A DNA stretch of 64,000 bases from the NCBI RefSeq assembly GCF_042678185.1, contig NZ_JBHUDQ010000007.1; one strand, written 5' to 3'. Below the pieces are notes generated by a model, which was given only the letters and a program-made list of their open reading frames with translations, searched no databases and was not told the origin of the DNA. Numbering within the stretch: the stretch's first letter is position 1; the number at the start of each line of letters is the position of its first letter. Of this stretch, positions 51,280-60,253 are shown piece by piece. The position numbers and the translations under genes are program-made. The stretch is from Ramlibacter ginsenosidimutans. GTDB lineage: Bacteria; Pseudomonadota; Gammaproteobacteria; Burkholderiales; Burkholderiaceae_C.

Positions 51280-51969
51280 CTAGACAACGGCGCCGAACAA
51301 GGCGCCGACGCCGTACGTGAGCGCCATGGCCAGCGCTCCCCATAACCCGACGCGTCCCGCGCCCAAGGCGGCGGACGCACCGCCCGCACGGGCGGCCACG
51401 CCCCCCAGGACCACCAGCAAGGCCAGGGAGAGGGCTGTCACGCCTGCCGCCAGCATCGGTGGGCGCAGGAGCGCTGCCACCAGCAGCGGAACGACGGCGC
51501 CTGCGGTGAAGGAGCCCGCCGATGCGAAGGCCGCCTGCACGGGCCGCGCACGCGTCGCGTGCGAAATGCCGAGCTCGTCGCGCGCATGCGCCTCCAGCGC
51601 GTCCTTGGCCATCAGCTGCGTCGCAACCTGCGCCGCAAGGTCGCGATCGACGCCGCGTGCGACGTAAATCCCGGCGAGTTCCTGCTGTTCGGCTGCGGGT
51701 TGCGCCTGCAGCTCCTGCCGCTCGCGGCCCAGGTCCGACTTCTCCGTGTCCAGCTGCGAGCTGACGGAAACGTACTCGCCGGCGGCCATCGACATCGCGC
51801 CCGCCACCGTGCCGGCGATGCCCGCCATCATGATGGCTGCGGGCGCGGCGCCGCCGGCTGCCACGCCCAGCACGAGGCTTGCGGTGGACACGATGCCGTC
51901 GTTCGCCCCCAGGACCGCAGCTCGGAGCCACCCGATGCGTCCGGAGCGGTGCAGTTCACTGTGGCGCAT
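51280..51969 (-). CDS. VIT1/CCC1-family iron/manganese transporter-like protein
   Basis: A 229-residue membrane protein. The start region GWLRAAVLGANDGIVSTASL and GMAAGEYVSVSSQLDTE-type helix (SMAAGEYVSVSSQLDTEKSD) with conserved Asp and Glu are the VIT1 transport signature, and about five hydrophobic segments follow the family plan. It probably moves Fe2+ or Mn2+ out of the cytosol. The C-terminal half is Ala/Gly-rich. A 261-bp gap without a gene separates it from the BON gene. It is divergent from the Crp-type regulator. Confidence 0.9.
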   Translation of the reverse strand: MRHSELHRSGRIGWLRAAVLGANDGIVSTASLVLGVAAGGAAPAAIMMAGIAGTVAGAMSMAAGEYVSVSSQLDTEKSDLGRERQELQAQPAAEQQELAGIYVARGVDRDLAAQVATQLMAKDALEAHARDELGISHATRARPVQAAFASAGSFTAGAVVPLLVAALLRPPMLAAGVTALSLALLVVLGGVAARAGGASAALGAGRVGLWGALAMALTYGVGALFGAVV

Positions 51970-52084
51970 GGTCGGCAGCAGGATCTGTTAGCGCGGCAGC
52001 ACCGTCTGTGCGGTGAGGCACATAGCGGCTTGTGTGCACCACCGCGCAGACGCGGTGCCGGATCCGTTGCAAGGTGGAGCGCCA

Positions 52085-52822
52085 ATGAGAAATCCCTTGT
52101 CCGTCCGCATCGAGAACACCGCGTCTTGCAACCGCCTGCTGACGCGATTGCCTCCGGCAGCCCGCGCGCAGTTCGTCGCGGCGTGCGAACGCGTCGAACT
52201 GGCGGCGGGCCAGGTGCTCCTGCGCGCGGGGCAGCGGGTGACTCACGCGTGGTTTCCGCTGGATGCCGTGCTGTCGGTCAGCCTCGCGGCCGAGGAACGG
52301 CGATCGATCGCAGTCGCGCTGGTCGGGCGCGAAGGCATGCTGGGCATTCCACTGCTGCTCGACGCAAATCAATCGGAGTGGGTCGCAACCGTCGCCCGGC
52401 CCGGCGCCGCGTTGCGCATCGAGGCGGCAGCACTGCGGCTGCAACTGGTGACGGGCAGCGAGCTGGAGAAGCGCCTGCGTCACTATGTCCTCGCCTCCAT
52501 CGCGCAGCTCGCCCGGGCGGTGCTGTGCACGCATTACCACCAGGTGGACCAGCGCCTGGCGCGCCTGCTGCTGATGCAACACGACCGTGCGCCCGACGAG
52601 CCCTTGCATGTGACCCACGAAATGCTGGCAGCGACGCTCGGCGCTCGGCGCGCGGGCGTCACCCGCGCGGCACACGTCCTGCAGCTGAAGCAGTTGATCG
52701 CGTACCACCGTGGCGTAGTGACCATTCTCGATCGCGACGGCCTGCAGCGCGCTGCCTGCGCCTGCTACGCGGCAGACTGCGCCTCCTATGCCGCGCTCAT
52801 GCGTCGGCATCCCGCCTGCTGA
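52085..52822 (+). CDS. Crp/Fnr-family transcriptional regulator (first)
   Basis: A 245-residue regulator. The N-terminal cyclic-nucleotide-like barrel runs to about residue 130 (ELAAGQVLLRAGQRVTHAWF, VGREGMLGIPLLL), and the C-terminal winged helix is THEMLAATLGARRAGVTRAA. The canonical cAMP-pocket residues are not evident, so another signal is likely. Late Cys cluster (ACACYAADCASY) is odd for a non-Fnr member. ATG 52085 was chosen from the family alignment. It is followed 127 bp later by a paralogue, a tandem pair with the same strand. Confidence 0.87.
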   Translation: MRNPLSVRIENTASCNRLLTRLPPAARAQFVAACERVELAAGQVLLRAGQRVTHAWFPLDAVLSVSLAAEERRSIAVALVGREGMLGIPLLLDANQSEWVATVARPGAALRIEAAALRLQLVTGSELEKRLRHYVLASIAQLARAVLCTHYHQVDQRLARLLLMQHDRAPDEPLHVTHEMLAATLGARRAGVTRAAHVLQLKQLIAYHRGVVTILDRDGLQRAACACYAADCASYAALMRRHPAC

Positions 52823-52949
52823 TCCGTAGCAGGCTGCGGTCATCCGCAGGGCACTCCCGGTCGGTACATTGGCGTACGGAATACTTGATCGCCGTCAATT
52901 GCATCCTCCATGAGCCCTCTACAAAGCAGGAGCCCAGGGGAGGTCTCAA

Positions 52950-53747
52950 GTGCCGGCTGCAGCCTTTGAAGTGAATAACAACCGTCTGCTCGCGTCCCTG
53001 CCGATGCAGGACAGCGAGCGGTGGCGCTCGTGCCTCGAGGCGGTGGCACTGGTGACGGGCCAGGTGCTGCACGAAGCACGCCACGCGGCACGCTTCGCGT
53101 ACTTCCCGATCGGTGCCGTCGTCTCCATGCAGCTCCCGTCCAACGACGGCGCCTGCGACGAAGTGGCGCTCGTGGGCCACGAAGGCATGGTGGGCATATC
53201 GACCTTCATGGGCAGCGTGTCGTACCTGCGCGCGGTGGTGCAACGCCCGGGCCCTGCCCTGCGAATGAACGCCGACCGCATGCGGGCCGAAGCCGAGAGT
53301 TCCACGGCCGTGCTGCGGCTGTTGCTGCAATACGTTGCCACCTGGGAGGCGCATATCGCGCTGGGGGTGGTGTGCAACCGCCACCACAATCTGCAGCAGC
53401 GGCTGGCCCTGCGCCTGTTGCTCGGCATGGACCGCCAGCAGGACAGCAGGTTGGCGATCACGCATGAACAGCTGGCGGTGTTGCTCGGCGTGCGCCGCGA
53501 GAGCGTGACCGAGGAGGCGCGCAGGCTGCAGAACGCCGGCCTGATCCGGTACGCGCGCGGCCGCATCGCCGTCCTGGACCCGACCGCGTTGGCGCAACGC
53601 TCCTGCTCGTGCCTGTCATTGCTGACAGGGGGATGGCAGCACAGCGAGCCCGGCGACAACCCCGCGACCGTCCCGACGTTCCACGCAAGCCATACGCAGC
53701 CGCACCGCGAGCACAACGGGGACCCGGATGCCGCAAGGGCGTGGTGA
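52950..53747 (+). CDS. Crp/Fnr-family transcriptional regulator (second)
   Basis: A 265-residue relative of the preceding regulator. The sensory barrel (VTGQVLHEARHAARFAYFP, VGHEGMVGISTFM) and a helix-turn-helix THEQLAVLLGVRRESVTEEA are intact. It starts at GTG 52950 with GGAGG 7-11 nt upstream. A C-terminal tail after residue 228 (SCSCLSLLTGGW, then Pro/His-rich sequence) is not typical of the family. The two tandem regulators share the motif VGxEGM and probably arose by duplication. Confidence 0.88.
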   Translation: MPAAAFEVNNNRLLASLPMQDSERWRSCLEAVALVTGQVLHEARHAARFAYFPIGAVVSMQLPSNDGACDEVALVGHEGMVGISTFMGSVSYLRAVVQRPGPALRMNADRMRAEAESSTAVLRLLLQYVATWEAHIALGVVCNRHHNLQQRLALRLLLGMDRQQDSRLAITHEQLAVLLGVRRESVTEEARRLQNAGLIRYARGRIAVLDPTALAQRSCSCLSLLTGGWQHSEPGDNPATVPTFHASHTQPHREHNGDPDAARAW

Positions 53748-53816
53748 CCGCCGCACGCCGGTGACGGCACTCCTTCAAGCCACGAGAAACGTCAACCCAC
53801 AACCGAGGTGAATCGA

Positions 53817-53996
53817 ATGAAGCCACAACCTGAGTCAAAGCCCGACGAACCGACCATGTCCGAATCGGAGATCCAACAGGGCGGAACCCGCAGCATCTCT
53901 ACCGAAGACGCATTGGAACGAGCCGTGAAGCAGCACCCCCAGCGCGACGAACCCAAGGTCGATAGCGTGGAGCAGGACGAGCTGCCGCCGCCTTGA
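53817..53996 (+). CDS. Small acidic hydrophilic protein of unknown function
   Basis: A 59-residue protein (MKPQPESKPDEPTMSESEIQ, GGTRSISTEDALERAVKQ, EPKVDSVEQDELPPP), rich in Glu, Pro and Ser and probably unstructured. GAGGTG lies 8-13 nt before ATG 53817; a GTG at 53808 is also in frame. No family recognised. It converges with the crotonase operon. Confidence 0.6.
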   Translation: MKPQPESKPDEPTMSESEIQQGGTRSISTEDALERAVKQHPQRDEPKVDSVEQDELPPP

Positions 53997-54041
53997 AGAT
54001 GAAGCGTTGCTGCGCGCCGACGCGCCGCCGCCGCAGCGCCA

Positions 54042-54854
54042 TCACTTCCCGGTAAACCGCGCAGCTCGCCGCTCCTGGAAGTGGGCCACGCCCTCGGTGA
54101 AATCCTCGCTCTGCAGGCTGGTGAACATCTCGGCGTTGGCCAGCGCCACTGCTTCGCCGAGCGTCTGGTAAGGCGCCTCCCAGAGCTGCCGCTTCATCAC
54201 GCGCACCGAGCGGGGTGAGACCTCGGTCGACAGCGTGCGCGCCAGGGCCAGGGCCTCTGGCAGGAGCTGGTCCGCCGGCACGACCCGGTTGACGAGGCCC
54301 ATGTCCAGCGCCTGCTCGGCGTCGATCTTGCGCGATGTGAGCAGCAGGTCGGTCGCGTTGGCATGGCCGACGATGCGCGGCAGCATCCAGGCGATGCCGT
54401 GCTCCGCGATCAGGCCGCGCTTGGCGAAAGCCGTGGCGAACACAGCCTGCTCGGAGGCGATGCGGAAATCGCTGTACAGCGCCATCACCAGGCCCAGGCC
54501 TGCCGCTGCGCCATTGATCGCGCTGATGATCGGCTTGGGCGCCGCGGGGAAGTACGAGTAGCGCGTCTGGTAGTCGGCGCGCCGGTTCATGTCGTAGGCC
54601 CGCATCCATTGTTCGGCCTGGATGTCCTCGGGCGGCAGCATCTCGAGTTCGTCCATGTCCATGCCGGCACAGAAGGCGCGGCCGGCGCCGGTCAGCACGA
54701 TGGCGCGAATCTCCGGGTTGCGTCCGGCCCGCTCCACGGCGTCGCGCAACTCTGATTCCAGCACCTTGGTCAGCGCGTTCATGCGCTCCGGCCGGTTGAA
54801 CGTGATGACGGCAGTGGCGCCGTCCAGGGTGAACTGGATCTGCTGGTAGCTCAT
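54042..54854 (-). CDS. Enoyl-CoA hydratase/isomerase family protein
   Basis: A 270-residue crotonase. IQFTLDGATAVITFNRPERM, IRAIVLTGAGRAFCAGMDMD and AAINGAA-type oxyanion loop (ISAINGAAAGLGLVMALYSD) are family-typical, with the second catalytic glutamate in the RGLIAEHGIAWMLPRIVG run. It lacks any signal peptide. Its ATG overlaps the stop of the aldehyde dehydrogenase. It is the last gene of the five-gene operon beginning at 60161 and probably hydrates an enoyl-CoA. Confidence 0.9.
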   Translation of the reverse strand: MSYQQIQFTLDGATAVITFNRPERMNALTKVLESELRDAVERAGRNPEIRAIVLTGAGRAFCAGMDMDELEMLPPEDIQAEQWMRAYDMNRRADYQTRYSYFPAAPKPIISAINGAAAGLGLVMALYSDFRIASEQAVFATAFAKRGLIAEHGIAWMLPRIVGHANATDLLLTSRKIDAEQALDMGLVNRVVPADQLLPEALALARTLSTEVSPRSVRVMKRQLWEAPYQTLGEAVALANAEMFTSLQSEDFTEGVAHFQERRAARFTGK

Positions 54855-56284
54855 GGCGTGTCGAAGAAGGAGGAAGGAAGTTGCACGGACACCGGCTCGA
54901 GGAACTCCTCGATGCCGAAGCGGCCGTTCTCGCGCCCGATGCCCGAGCGCTTGAAGCCACCGAACGGCGCCAGCGGGTTGAACGGCGCGCCGTTGACGTC
55001 GACCTGGCCGGCGCGCAGGCGGCGCGCCACCGCCAGGGCGGCTTGCGGCGTCTCGCCCCACACCGTCGCGGCCAGGCCGTAGTCGGTGCCGTTGGCAATC
55101 GCGACCGCGCCGTCGATGTCGTCGTACGGGATGATGGCCAGCACCGGACCGAACACCTCCTCGCGCGCGCTCGCCATCTGCGGCGTGACCTGGCCGAGCA
55201 CCGTGGGCGGATAGAAGAAGCCGTGGGGTGGCAGCGGCCCGTCGTGCGTGACCAGCTCGGCGCCTTCCGCGATGGCGGCATGCACCATGTCGCGCACCTT
55301 GTCCCGCTGCACGGGGGAGATCAGCGGGCCCAGGCGCGTGGCCGGATCGGCCGGATCGCCCATCGCCCAGGCCGGCGCGAGGTCAGCCGCCAGTTGCTCG
55401 GCCTGCCTCGCGTGGTCGCGCGCCACCAGCAGGCGCGTCGTCGCCGAACAGGTCTGCCCGGAATTGAGGAAGCAGCTGCCCAGCGTCGCCTTGACGGCGG
55501 CCGCCAGGTCGGCGCCGGGCAGCACCACGGCAGCGGACTTTCCACCCAGCTCCAGCGCGAGACGCTTGATCTCCTGCGCCGCCAGGGACGCAATGCGCCG
55601 GCCAGCCCGTGTGGAGCCGGTGAAGGACACCATGTCCACGTCGCGGTGCGTGACCAGCGCTTCGCCGATCTCGGGACCGCTGCCGTGCACCAGGTTGAAC
55701 ACACCGGGCGGCAGGCCAGCCTGCGCGATCGCCTCCGCCAGCAGGAAGGCGCTGGAGGGAGCGAGCTCGGACGGCTTCAGCACCACGGTGCAGCCTGCCA
55801 GTAGCGCCGGCGCGACCTTGCCAGTGATCTGGTGCAGCGGATAGTTCCAGGGCGTGATGCAGGCCACCACGCCCACGGGCACCTGCTGCACCAGCGAGTG
55901 GCCGATGCGCTGCTCCCATTCGATGCGCGCGGCCTGCTCCGCATACAGGTCCCAGGCCGCGACGGGCGCACCGGCCTGGATGCGGGCGGACAGCCTGGCC
56001 GGCATCCCGACCTCGCGCGAGATCACGCGGGCGATGGCGTCGCTGCGTTCGCGCAGTGCGGCGGCCACACGCCGCACGGCTGCGATGCGCTCGGCCAACG
56101 GCGTGGCGGACCAGCCGTCGAAGGCAGCGCGGGCGGCCTGCACCGCCGCGTCGACATCGGAGCGCGAGGCGCTGCGATAGCTGGCGAACACCTGCTCGGT
56201 GTAGCAGTCGGTCACGGGCAGATCGGTGCTGCCGGTGGCAGCGCGCCAGGCACCGGCGATGTAGAGGTCCCGGTGGAACTTCAT
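54851..56284 (-). CDS. Aldehyde dehydrogenase family protein
   Basis: A 477-residue NAD(P)-dependent aldehyde dehydrogenase with Glu245 (LALELGGKS) and nucleophile Cys279 (LNSGQTCSATT), and ITPWNYPLHQITGK in the cofactor site. It starts at 56284 with the ATG overlapping the upstream crotonase stop; the longer frame just mirrors that gene. It belongs to the CoA-thioester operon and could form or use an acid that is then activated by the CoA ligase. Specificity unknown. Confidence 0.93.
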   Translation of the reverse strand: MKFHRDLYIAGAWRAATGSTDLPVTDCYTEQVFASYRSASRSDVDAAVQAARAAFDGWSATPLAERIAAVRRVAAALRERSDAIARVISREVGMPARLSARIQAGAPVAAWDLYAEQAARIEWEQRIGHSLVQQVPVGVVACITPWNYPLHQITGKVAPALLAGCTVVLKPSELAPSSAFLLAEAIAQAGLPPGVFNLVHGSGPEIGEALVTHRDVDMVSFTGSTRAGRRIASLAAQEIKRLALELGGKSAAVVLPGADLAAAVKATLGSCFLNSGQTCSATTRLLVARDHARQAEQLAADLAPAWAMGDPADPATRLGPLISPVQRDKVRDMVHAAIAEGAELVTHDGPLPPHGFFYPPTVLGQVTPQMASAREEVFGPVLAIIPYDDIDGAVAIANGTDYGLAATVWGETPQAALAVARRLRAGQVDVNGAPFNPLAPFGGFKRSGIGRENGRFGIEEFLEPVSVQLPSSFFDTP

Positions 56285-57060
56285 GCGTTGTCCTTGCGTT
56301 GGCGGCGCGCGAGGAACGTCTCCATGACGCGGGCCGGTTCGCCGCTGGCATAGCATTCGAGCTGGTAGCGGATGCCCGCAGTGCAGGCCTCCTCGAAGCC
56401 GGCCTGGGTGCGCTCGCGGAAACGCTGCTTGGTCAGGCGCACCGCCGTGCGGGGCAAGGCAGCCAGCTCGCGCGCCCGCTCCAGCGCGCGCTGCAGCACC
56501 TGGTCCGCTGGAACCAGATCGTTGACCAGCCCGATCGCATGGGCGCGCTCGCCGGAGATGAGCTCGCCGGTGAGGGACAGCTGCTGGTTGAGCGAATGGC
56601 CGATCTGCAGCGACATGAGGTACGAGCCGACGATGCTGGCCAGGCCGGCGCGCACCTCCGGCTGTCCCATGCGCAGGCCCGGATGGGCCACGCGCAGGTC
56701 GCACATGAGCGCCATCTGGAAGCCCGCGCCCACGGCGGTCCCGTTGAGAGCCGCGACGATGGGCTTGGTCACGTCGCGCACCGCTTGGTACATCGCGTGT
56801 TGCCGGTTCAGCCAGCCCGCCAGCGTGTTCGTGCTGACCACGGCCGACTCCTCCAGATCCTGGCCGGCGCAGAAGGCACGTTCACCGTTCCCCGTGAGGA
56901 CGATGGCGTCCACGCCATCGTCGCCGTCCAGCTGCTTCAGGGCCCGGCCCAGCGCCTCGCGGATCGCATCATTGACGGCATTCATCGCCGAGGGGCGATT
57001 GAAGCGCACGACCGCGACGCGGCCATCGCGTTCGACGGTGACTGCGTGGTGATCACTCAT
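56281..57060 (-). CDS. Enoyl-CoA hydratase/isomerase family protein (second)
   Basis: A 259-residue crotonase. VAVVRFNRPSAMNAVNDAIR, VDAIVLTGNGERAFCAGQDL and VAALNGTAVGAGFQMALMCD form the CoA pocket and oxyanion hole, and PEVRAGLASIVGSY the second active-site helix with Glu near residue 137. It overlaps the acyl-CoA synthetase gene by 8 bp and the aldehyde dehydrogenase by 4 bp. Two different crotonases in one operon suggest two steps, or a hydratase and a carbinol-cleaving enzyme. Confidence 0.9.
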   Translation of the reverse strand: MSDHHAVTVERDGRVAVVRFNRPSAMNAVNDAIREALGRALKQLDGDDGVDAIVLTGNGERAFCAGQDLEESAVVSTNTLAGWLNRQHAMYQAVRDVTKPIVAALNGTAVGAGFQMALMCDLRVAHPGLRMGQPEVRAGLASIVGSYLMSLQIGHSLNQQLSLTGELISGERAHAIGLVNDLVPADQVLQRALERARELAALPRTAVRLTKQRFRERTQAGFEEACTAGIRYQLECYASGEPARVMETFLARRQRKDNA

Positions 57061-59176
57061 GACGGGATTCCTCCTGTTCGATGATGGCGTCCACCGCCCA
57101 GCCGCCCGCGCCGGCAGCACCCGCGATGAGAGGGTTGAGGTCGATCGACGCGATCTGCCCCGATCGGGCCGCGGCGAACCGGCCCAGGGCGACGGCGGCC
57201 TTCGCGACCACCTGCAGGTCGACCGGCGGCTCGCCGCGAACGCCGGCGAGGATCGGCGCGATCCGCAGCGTGGCAAGGCGGTCCAGCACGTCCTGCTCGC
57301 TGAAGGGATGCAGCAGCACCACGAAGTCCTTCAGGACCTCGACGTACTTGCCGCCGTCGCTCACCATCACGGCGGTGCCGAACAGCGGGTCCTGCTTCAC
57401 GCCCAGGGCGAACTCGCGCTGGCCACGCACGCACTGCGCAACCAGCACTCCCTCCAGGGGCTGGCCGAGGGTCCGCACGCGGGCCACGCATTCTTCATAG
57501 GCACCCCGCACTTCCTCCTCGCTGCGCCGGTCCAGGAAGACCAGCCCGTGCTCGGACTTGTGCGGGATCGCCGCGGAGCAGGCCTTCACCACGACATCGG
57601 GGCCGAGCTCCTGCCAGGCTTGCACTGCTTCCCTGGCGCTGTGGCACAGGCGATGCGGAACGACCGGCACGCCTGCGGACTGCAGGAGGGCCAGGCTTTC
57701 CGCTTCGCTCAGCGTGCGCGTGCGACGGGTGTCCCTGCCCGCCGCGGGCACGGCGGACGCGGGCGAGGCATCCGCCTCGCGGAGGCTCGCAGCCTGCACG
57801 AGGGCCGCGTGGCGCGTGACCTGGTGCAATGCGGCGAGGGCGTCGGTCTCGTGGCCGAACACGGGCACGCCGGCGGCGTGGAAGGCCGCACGCACGGCCG
57901 GCTGCGGGGCCGAGACGACCACCGGCTTGCCGGTGCGCCGCAGGAATCGCGCCGTGTCCGCAGCCATGCCGGGGACGTCGTAGCCCTCCCCCGCCACGGG
58001 CACCCCGATGAGGAACATGTCGGCCTGCGGATCGCCGGCCAGCGCGTCCAGCGTGCGGCCGAACATGCTGCCGTCCGACAGCAGCGAGGCGGTGAGATCG
58101 ACCGGATTCTGTGCCGTGGCGAAGCCCGGCATGATGCGCGCGAGCGCTTGCACGGTGCCGGGTTCCAGCTCCGCGAGCGCGACACCCAGCCTCTCCGCCG
58201 TGTCGGCACAGACGACGCCGACGGCGCCGCTGTGGCTCATCACCACCAGCCGCCGGGCGCTGCGCAGGCCGCAGGCCAGGTAAAGCTCCACCGCGTTGAC
58301 CAGGCCATGCACATCGTCCGCACGCCAGATGCCGTGGGCCGCGAAGAACGCGTCGACCAGCGCGTCGTCGTTGACCATGGCGCCGGTGTGCGACGCCGCC
58401 GCCTTGGCGCCATGCGCGCTGCGTCCCGATTTCAGCGCCACCACCGCGGCGCCGCGCGCCCGCGCCAGCGCGGCCGCCTGTGCCAGCACGGCGGGGTCGG
58501 CCAGCGACTCGATGTACAGCAGCAGCACGCGCACCTCGGGATCGGCCGCCGCCGCCAACGCCAGCTCGCTGACGGAGACGTCGGCATCGTTGCCGCTGGC
58601 GACCACGTAGCGCACGCCGATGCCCCGCTCGCGCAGCAGCGCGTACGGCATCACGCTGGCGGCGCCGCTCTGGCTGATGACGGCCACGGGGCCGTCCTGC
58701 GGCGGCACCTCCATGAACATCGTGCTGAAATTCAGCACGGCGCCGCTGCGGAAGTTGGCGACGCCCTGCGCGTTGGGGCCGACCAGGCGCACGCCCAGCG
58801 CCCGTGCCTCCGTCACGAGCTCCGACTGGCGCTTCACGCCCTCGGGGCCGGTCTCGCCGAAGCCCGAACTCATGACGACGGCGCTGCGCACGCCGCGCGC
58901 TGCGCATTGCCGCAGGACGCCCTGGACATGGTCGCCGCCCACTGCGATCACGGCCACGTCGGGTGCCTCCGGCAGGTCCTCCAGCGAGGCATAGGCCCGG
59001 AAGCCCTGCACCGTGTCGCGCTTGGGATTGATGGGGTAGACCTTGCCCTCGAAGCCGAAGGTGCGCAGGTAGTGCAGCGGGCGGCCGCCCACGCGGTTGC
59101 GGTCTTCGGTCGCGCCGACGACGGCCACGCTGCGCGGCTGGAACAGGGCCATCAGCCGCGGGTCGATCTGGATCAC
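57053..59176 (-). CDS. ADP-forming acyl-CoA synthetase (acetate-CoA ligase family)
   Basis: A 707-residue fused synthetase. The N-terminal CoA-binding domain shows SVAVVGATEDRNRVGGRPLH, and two ligase-CoA domains follow (SQSGAASVMPY, VMSHSGAVGVVCADTAERLG). The C-terminal ATP-grasp domain covers about residues 490-700 (SLALLQSAGVPVVPHRL, VVVKACSAAIPHKSEHGLVF, EFALGVKQDPLFG). Such enzymes form acyl-CoA from acid, CoA and ATP with release of ADP. It is the second gene of the operon, 10 bp after the Bug gene, and would activate the imported acid. Confidence 0.92.
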   Translation of the reverse strand: MIQIDPRLMALFQPRSVAVVGATEDRNRVGGRPLHYLRTFGFEGKVYPINPKRDTVQGFRAYASLEDLPEAPDVAVIAVGGDHVQGVLRQCAARGVRSAVVMSSGFGETGPEGVKRQSELVTEARALGVRLVGPNAQGVANFRSGAVLNFSTMFMEVPPQDGPVAVISQSGAASVMPYALLRERGIGVRYVVASGNDADVSVSELALAAAADPEVRVLLLYIESLADPAVLAQAAALARARGAAVVALKSGRSAHGAKAAASHTGAMVNDDALVDAFFAAHGIWRADDVHGLVNAVELYLACGLRSARRLVVMSHSGAVGVVCADTAERLGVALAELEPGTVQALARIMPGFATAQNPVDLTASLLSDGSMFGRTLDALAGDPQADMFLIGVPVAGEGYDVPGMAADTARFLRRTGKPVVVSAPQPAVRAAFHAAGVPVFGHETDALAALHQVTRHAALVQAASLREADASPASAVPAAGRDTRRTRTLSEAESLALLQSAGVPVVPHRLCHSAREAVQAWQELGPDVVVKACSAAIPHKSEHGLVFLDRRSEEEVRGAYEECVARVRTLGQPLEGVLVAQCVRGQREFALGVKQDPLFGTAVMVSDGGKYVEVLKDFVVLLHPFSEQDVLDRLATLRIAPILAGVRGEPPVDLQVVAKAAVALGRFAAARSGQIASIDLNPLIAGAAGAGGWAVDAIIEQEESRHE

Positions 59177-59186
59177 GTGCTCGCCT

Positions 59187-60161
59187 TCAGTTCACGGTGG
59201 CGCCGGAGGCCTTGACGACCGGTCCCCACTTGGCGATGTCGTGGCGGATCAATGCGGCGAATTCGCCCGGCGTGGTGGGGTGTGCTTCGGCGCCCTCCTG
59301 CTGCATGACCTTCTTCATCGCGTCGGTCGACATGACCGCGGTGATCTCGCGCGACAGGCGATCGACCACCGGCGCCGGCGTCCCCGCGGGGGCCAGCACC
59401 CCGAACCAGATCGTGATGTCGAAGTCCTTCAGGCCCGCTTCCTGCGCCGTGGGAACCCCAGGCAGCATCGGCGACCGCTCTGCCCCGGTGACGGCCAGCG
59501 CCCGCACCTTGCCCTGCGCGATGTACCCGGTCTGCTGCGCAATGGTGTCGAACATCATCGTGAGGCGGCCACCCAGCAGGTCGACCATGGCAGGGGCGCT
59601 GCCCTTGTACGGCACGTGCGTGATCTGCAGGCCGGCGCTCGTGCGGAACAGCTCTCCGGAGAGGTGGTTGGAGCTGCCATTGCCCGCGGAACCGAAGGTG
59701 AGCTTCCCAGGGTTGGCCTTGGCCAGCTGGATCAGTTCGCCCAGGGACTTCGCCGGCACGGTGGGGTTCACCACCAGCACGTTCATGGTCGTGGCCATCA
59801 GGCTCACCGGAGCGAAGTCCTTCACCGGGTCATAGGGCAGCCGGGCGTAGAGCGCAGGGTTGATGGCCAACGTCCCGGTGGTGCCGAAGAACAGGGTCTG
59901 CCCGTCCGGAGCCGCCCTGGCAACTGCGACGGCCGCAATGCTGCCGCCGGCACCGCCCTTGTTGTCCACCACCACCGTCTGGCCCAGGCGCTCGCCCAGC
60001 TTCTGGGCAAGCAGGCGTGCCATGTTGTCCGTGGGGCCGCCGGCCGGGAACGGCACGACCAGGGTGACCGGCCCGCGCGGGTAAGCGGGGGCCTCGGCCT
60101 GCGCCAGGCCGACCATTCCGACGACGGCCGTGACGGCGAGGATCAGTTTCGCGAATCGCAT
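59187..60161 (-). CDS. Bug/TctC-type binding protein (fourth intact)
   Basis: Periplasmic binding protein of 324 residues. The signal peptide is MRFAKLILAVTAVVGMVGLAQA, and mature motifs are YPRGPVTLVVPFPAGGPTD, VDNKGGAGGSIAAV, RAAPDGQTLFFG and ITHVPYKGSAPAMVD. ATG 60161 begins the signal peptide; the longer frame ahead of it is opposite the LysR gene. It leads the CoA-thioester operon and is divergent from the LysR regulator. No TctA/TctB genes accompany it. Confidence 0.92.
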   Translation of the reverse strand: MRFAKLILAVTAVVGMVGLAQAEAPAYPRGPVTLVVPFPAGGPTDNMARLLAQKLGERLGQTVVVDNKGGAGGSIAAVAVARAAPDGQTLFFGTTGTLAINPALYARLPYDPVKDFAPVSLMATTMNVLVVNPTVPAKSLGELIQLAKANPGKLTFGSAGNGSSNHLSGELFRTSAGLQITHVPYKGSAPAMVDLLGGRLTMMFDTIAQQTGYIAQGKVRALAVTGAERSPMLPGVPTAQEAGLKDFDITIWFGVLAPAGTPAPVVDRLSREITAVMSTDAMKKVMQQEGAEAHPTTPGEFAALIRHDIAKWGPVVKASGATVN

Positions 60162-60232
60162 GTCTTGTCTCCTTGTGCGGGAGCAGCTTAGGTGCGGGGC
60201 GCCCTGCAGGAAAGAGCAAGCGAGACAATCCA

Positions 60233-60248
60233 GACTTGCAATAAAGTC
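60233..60248. promoter_or_regulatory. Possible LysR operator in a divergent promoter
   Basis: GACTT-GCAATA-AAGTC is a perfect 5-bp inverted repeat around 6 bp, holding a T-N11-A-like core, in the 92-bp gap between the LysR gene and the operon it probably controls. It is only 5 bp from the LysR start codon, consistent with autoregulation. A single site, so tentative. Confidence 0.45.
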
Positions 60249-60253
60249 AAGCC

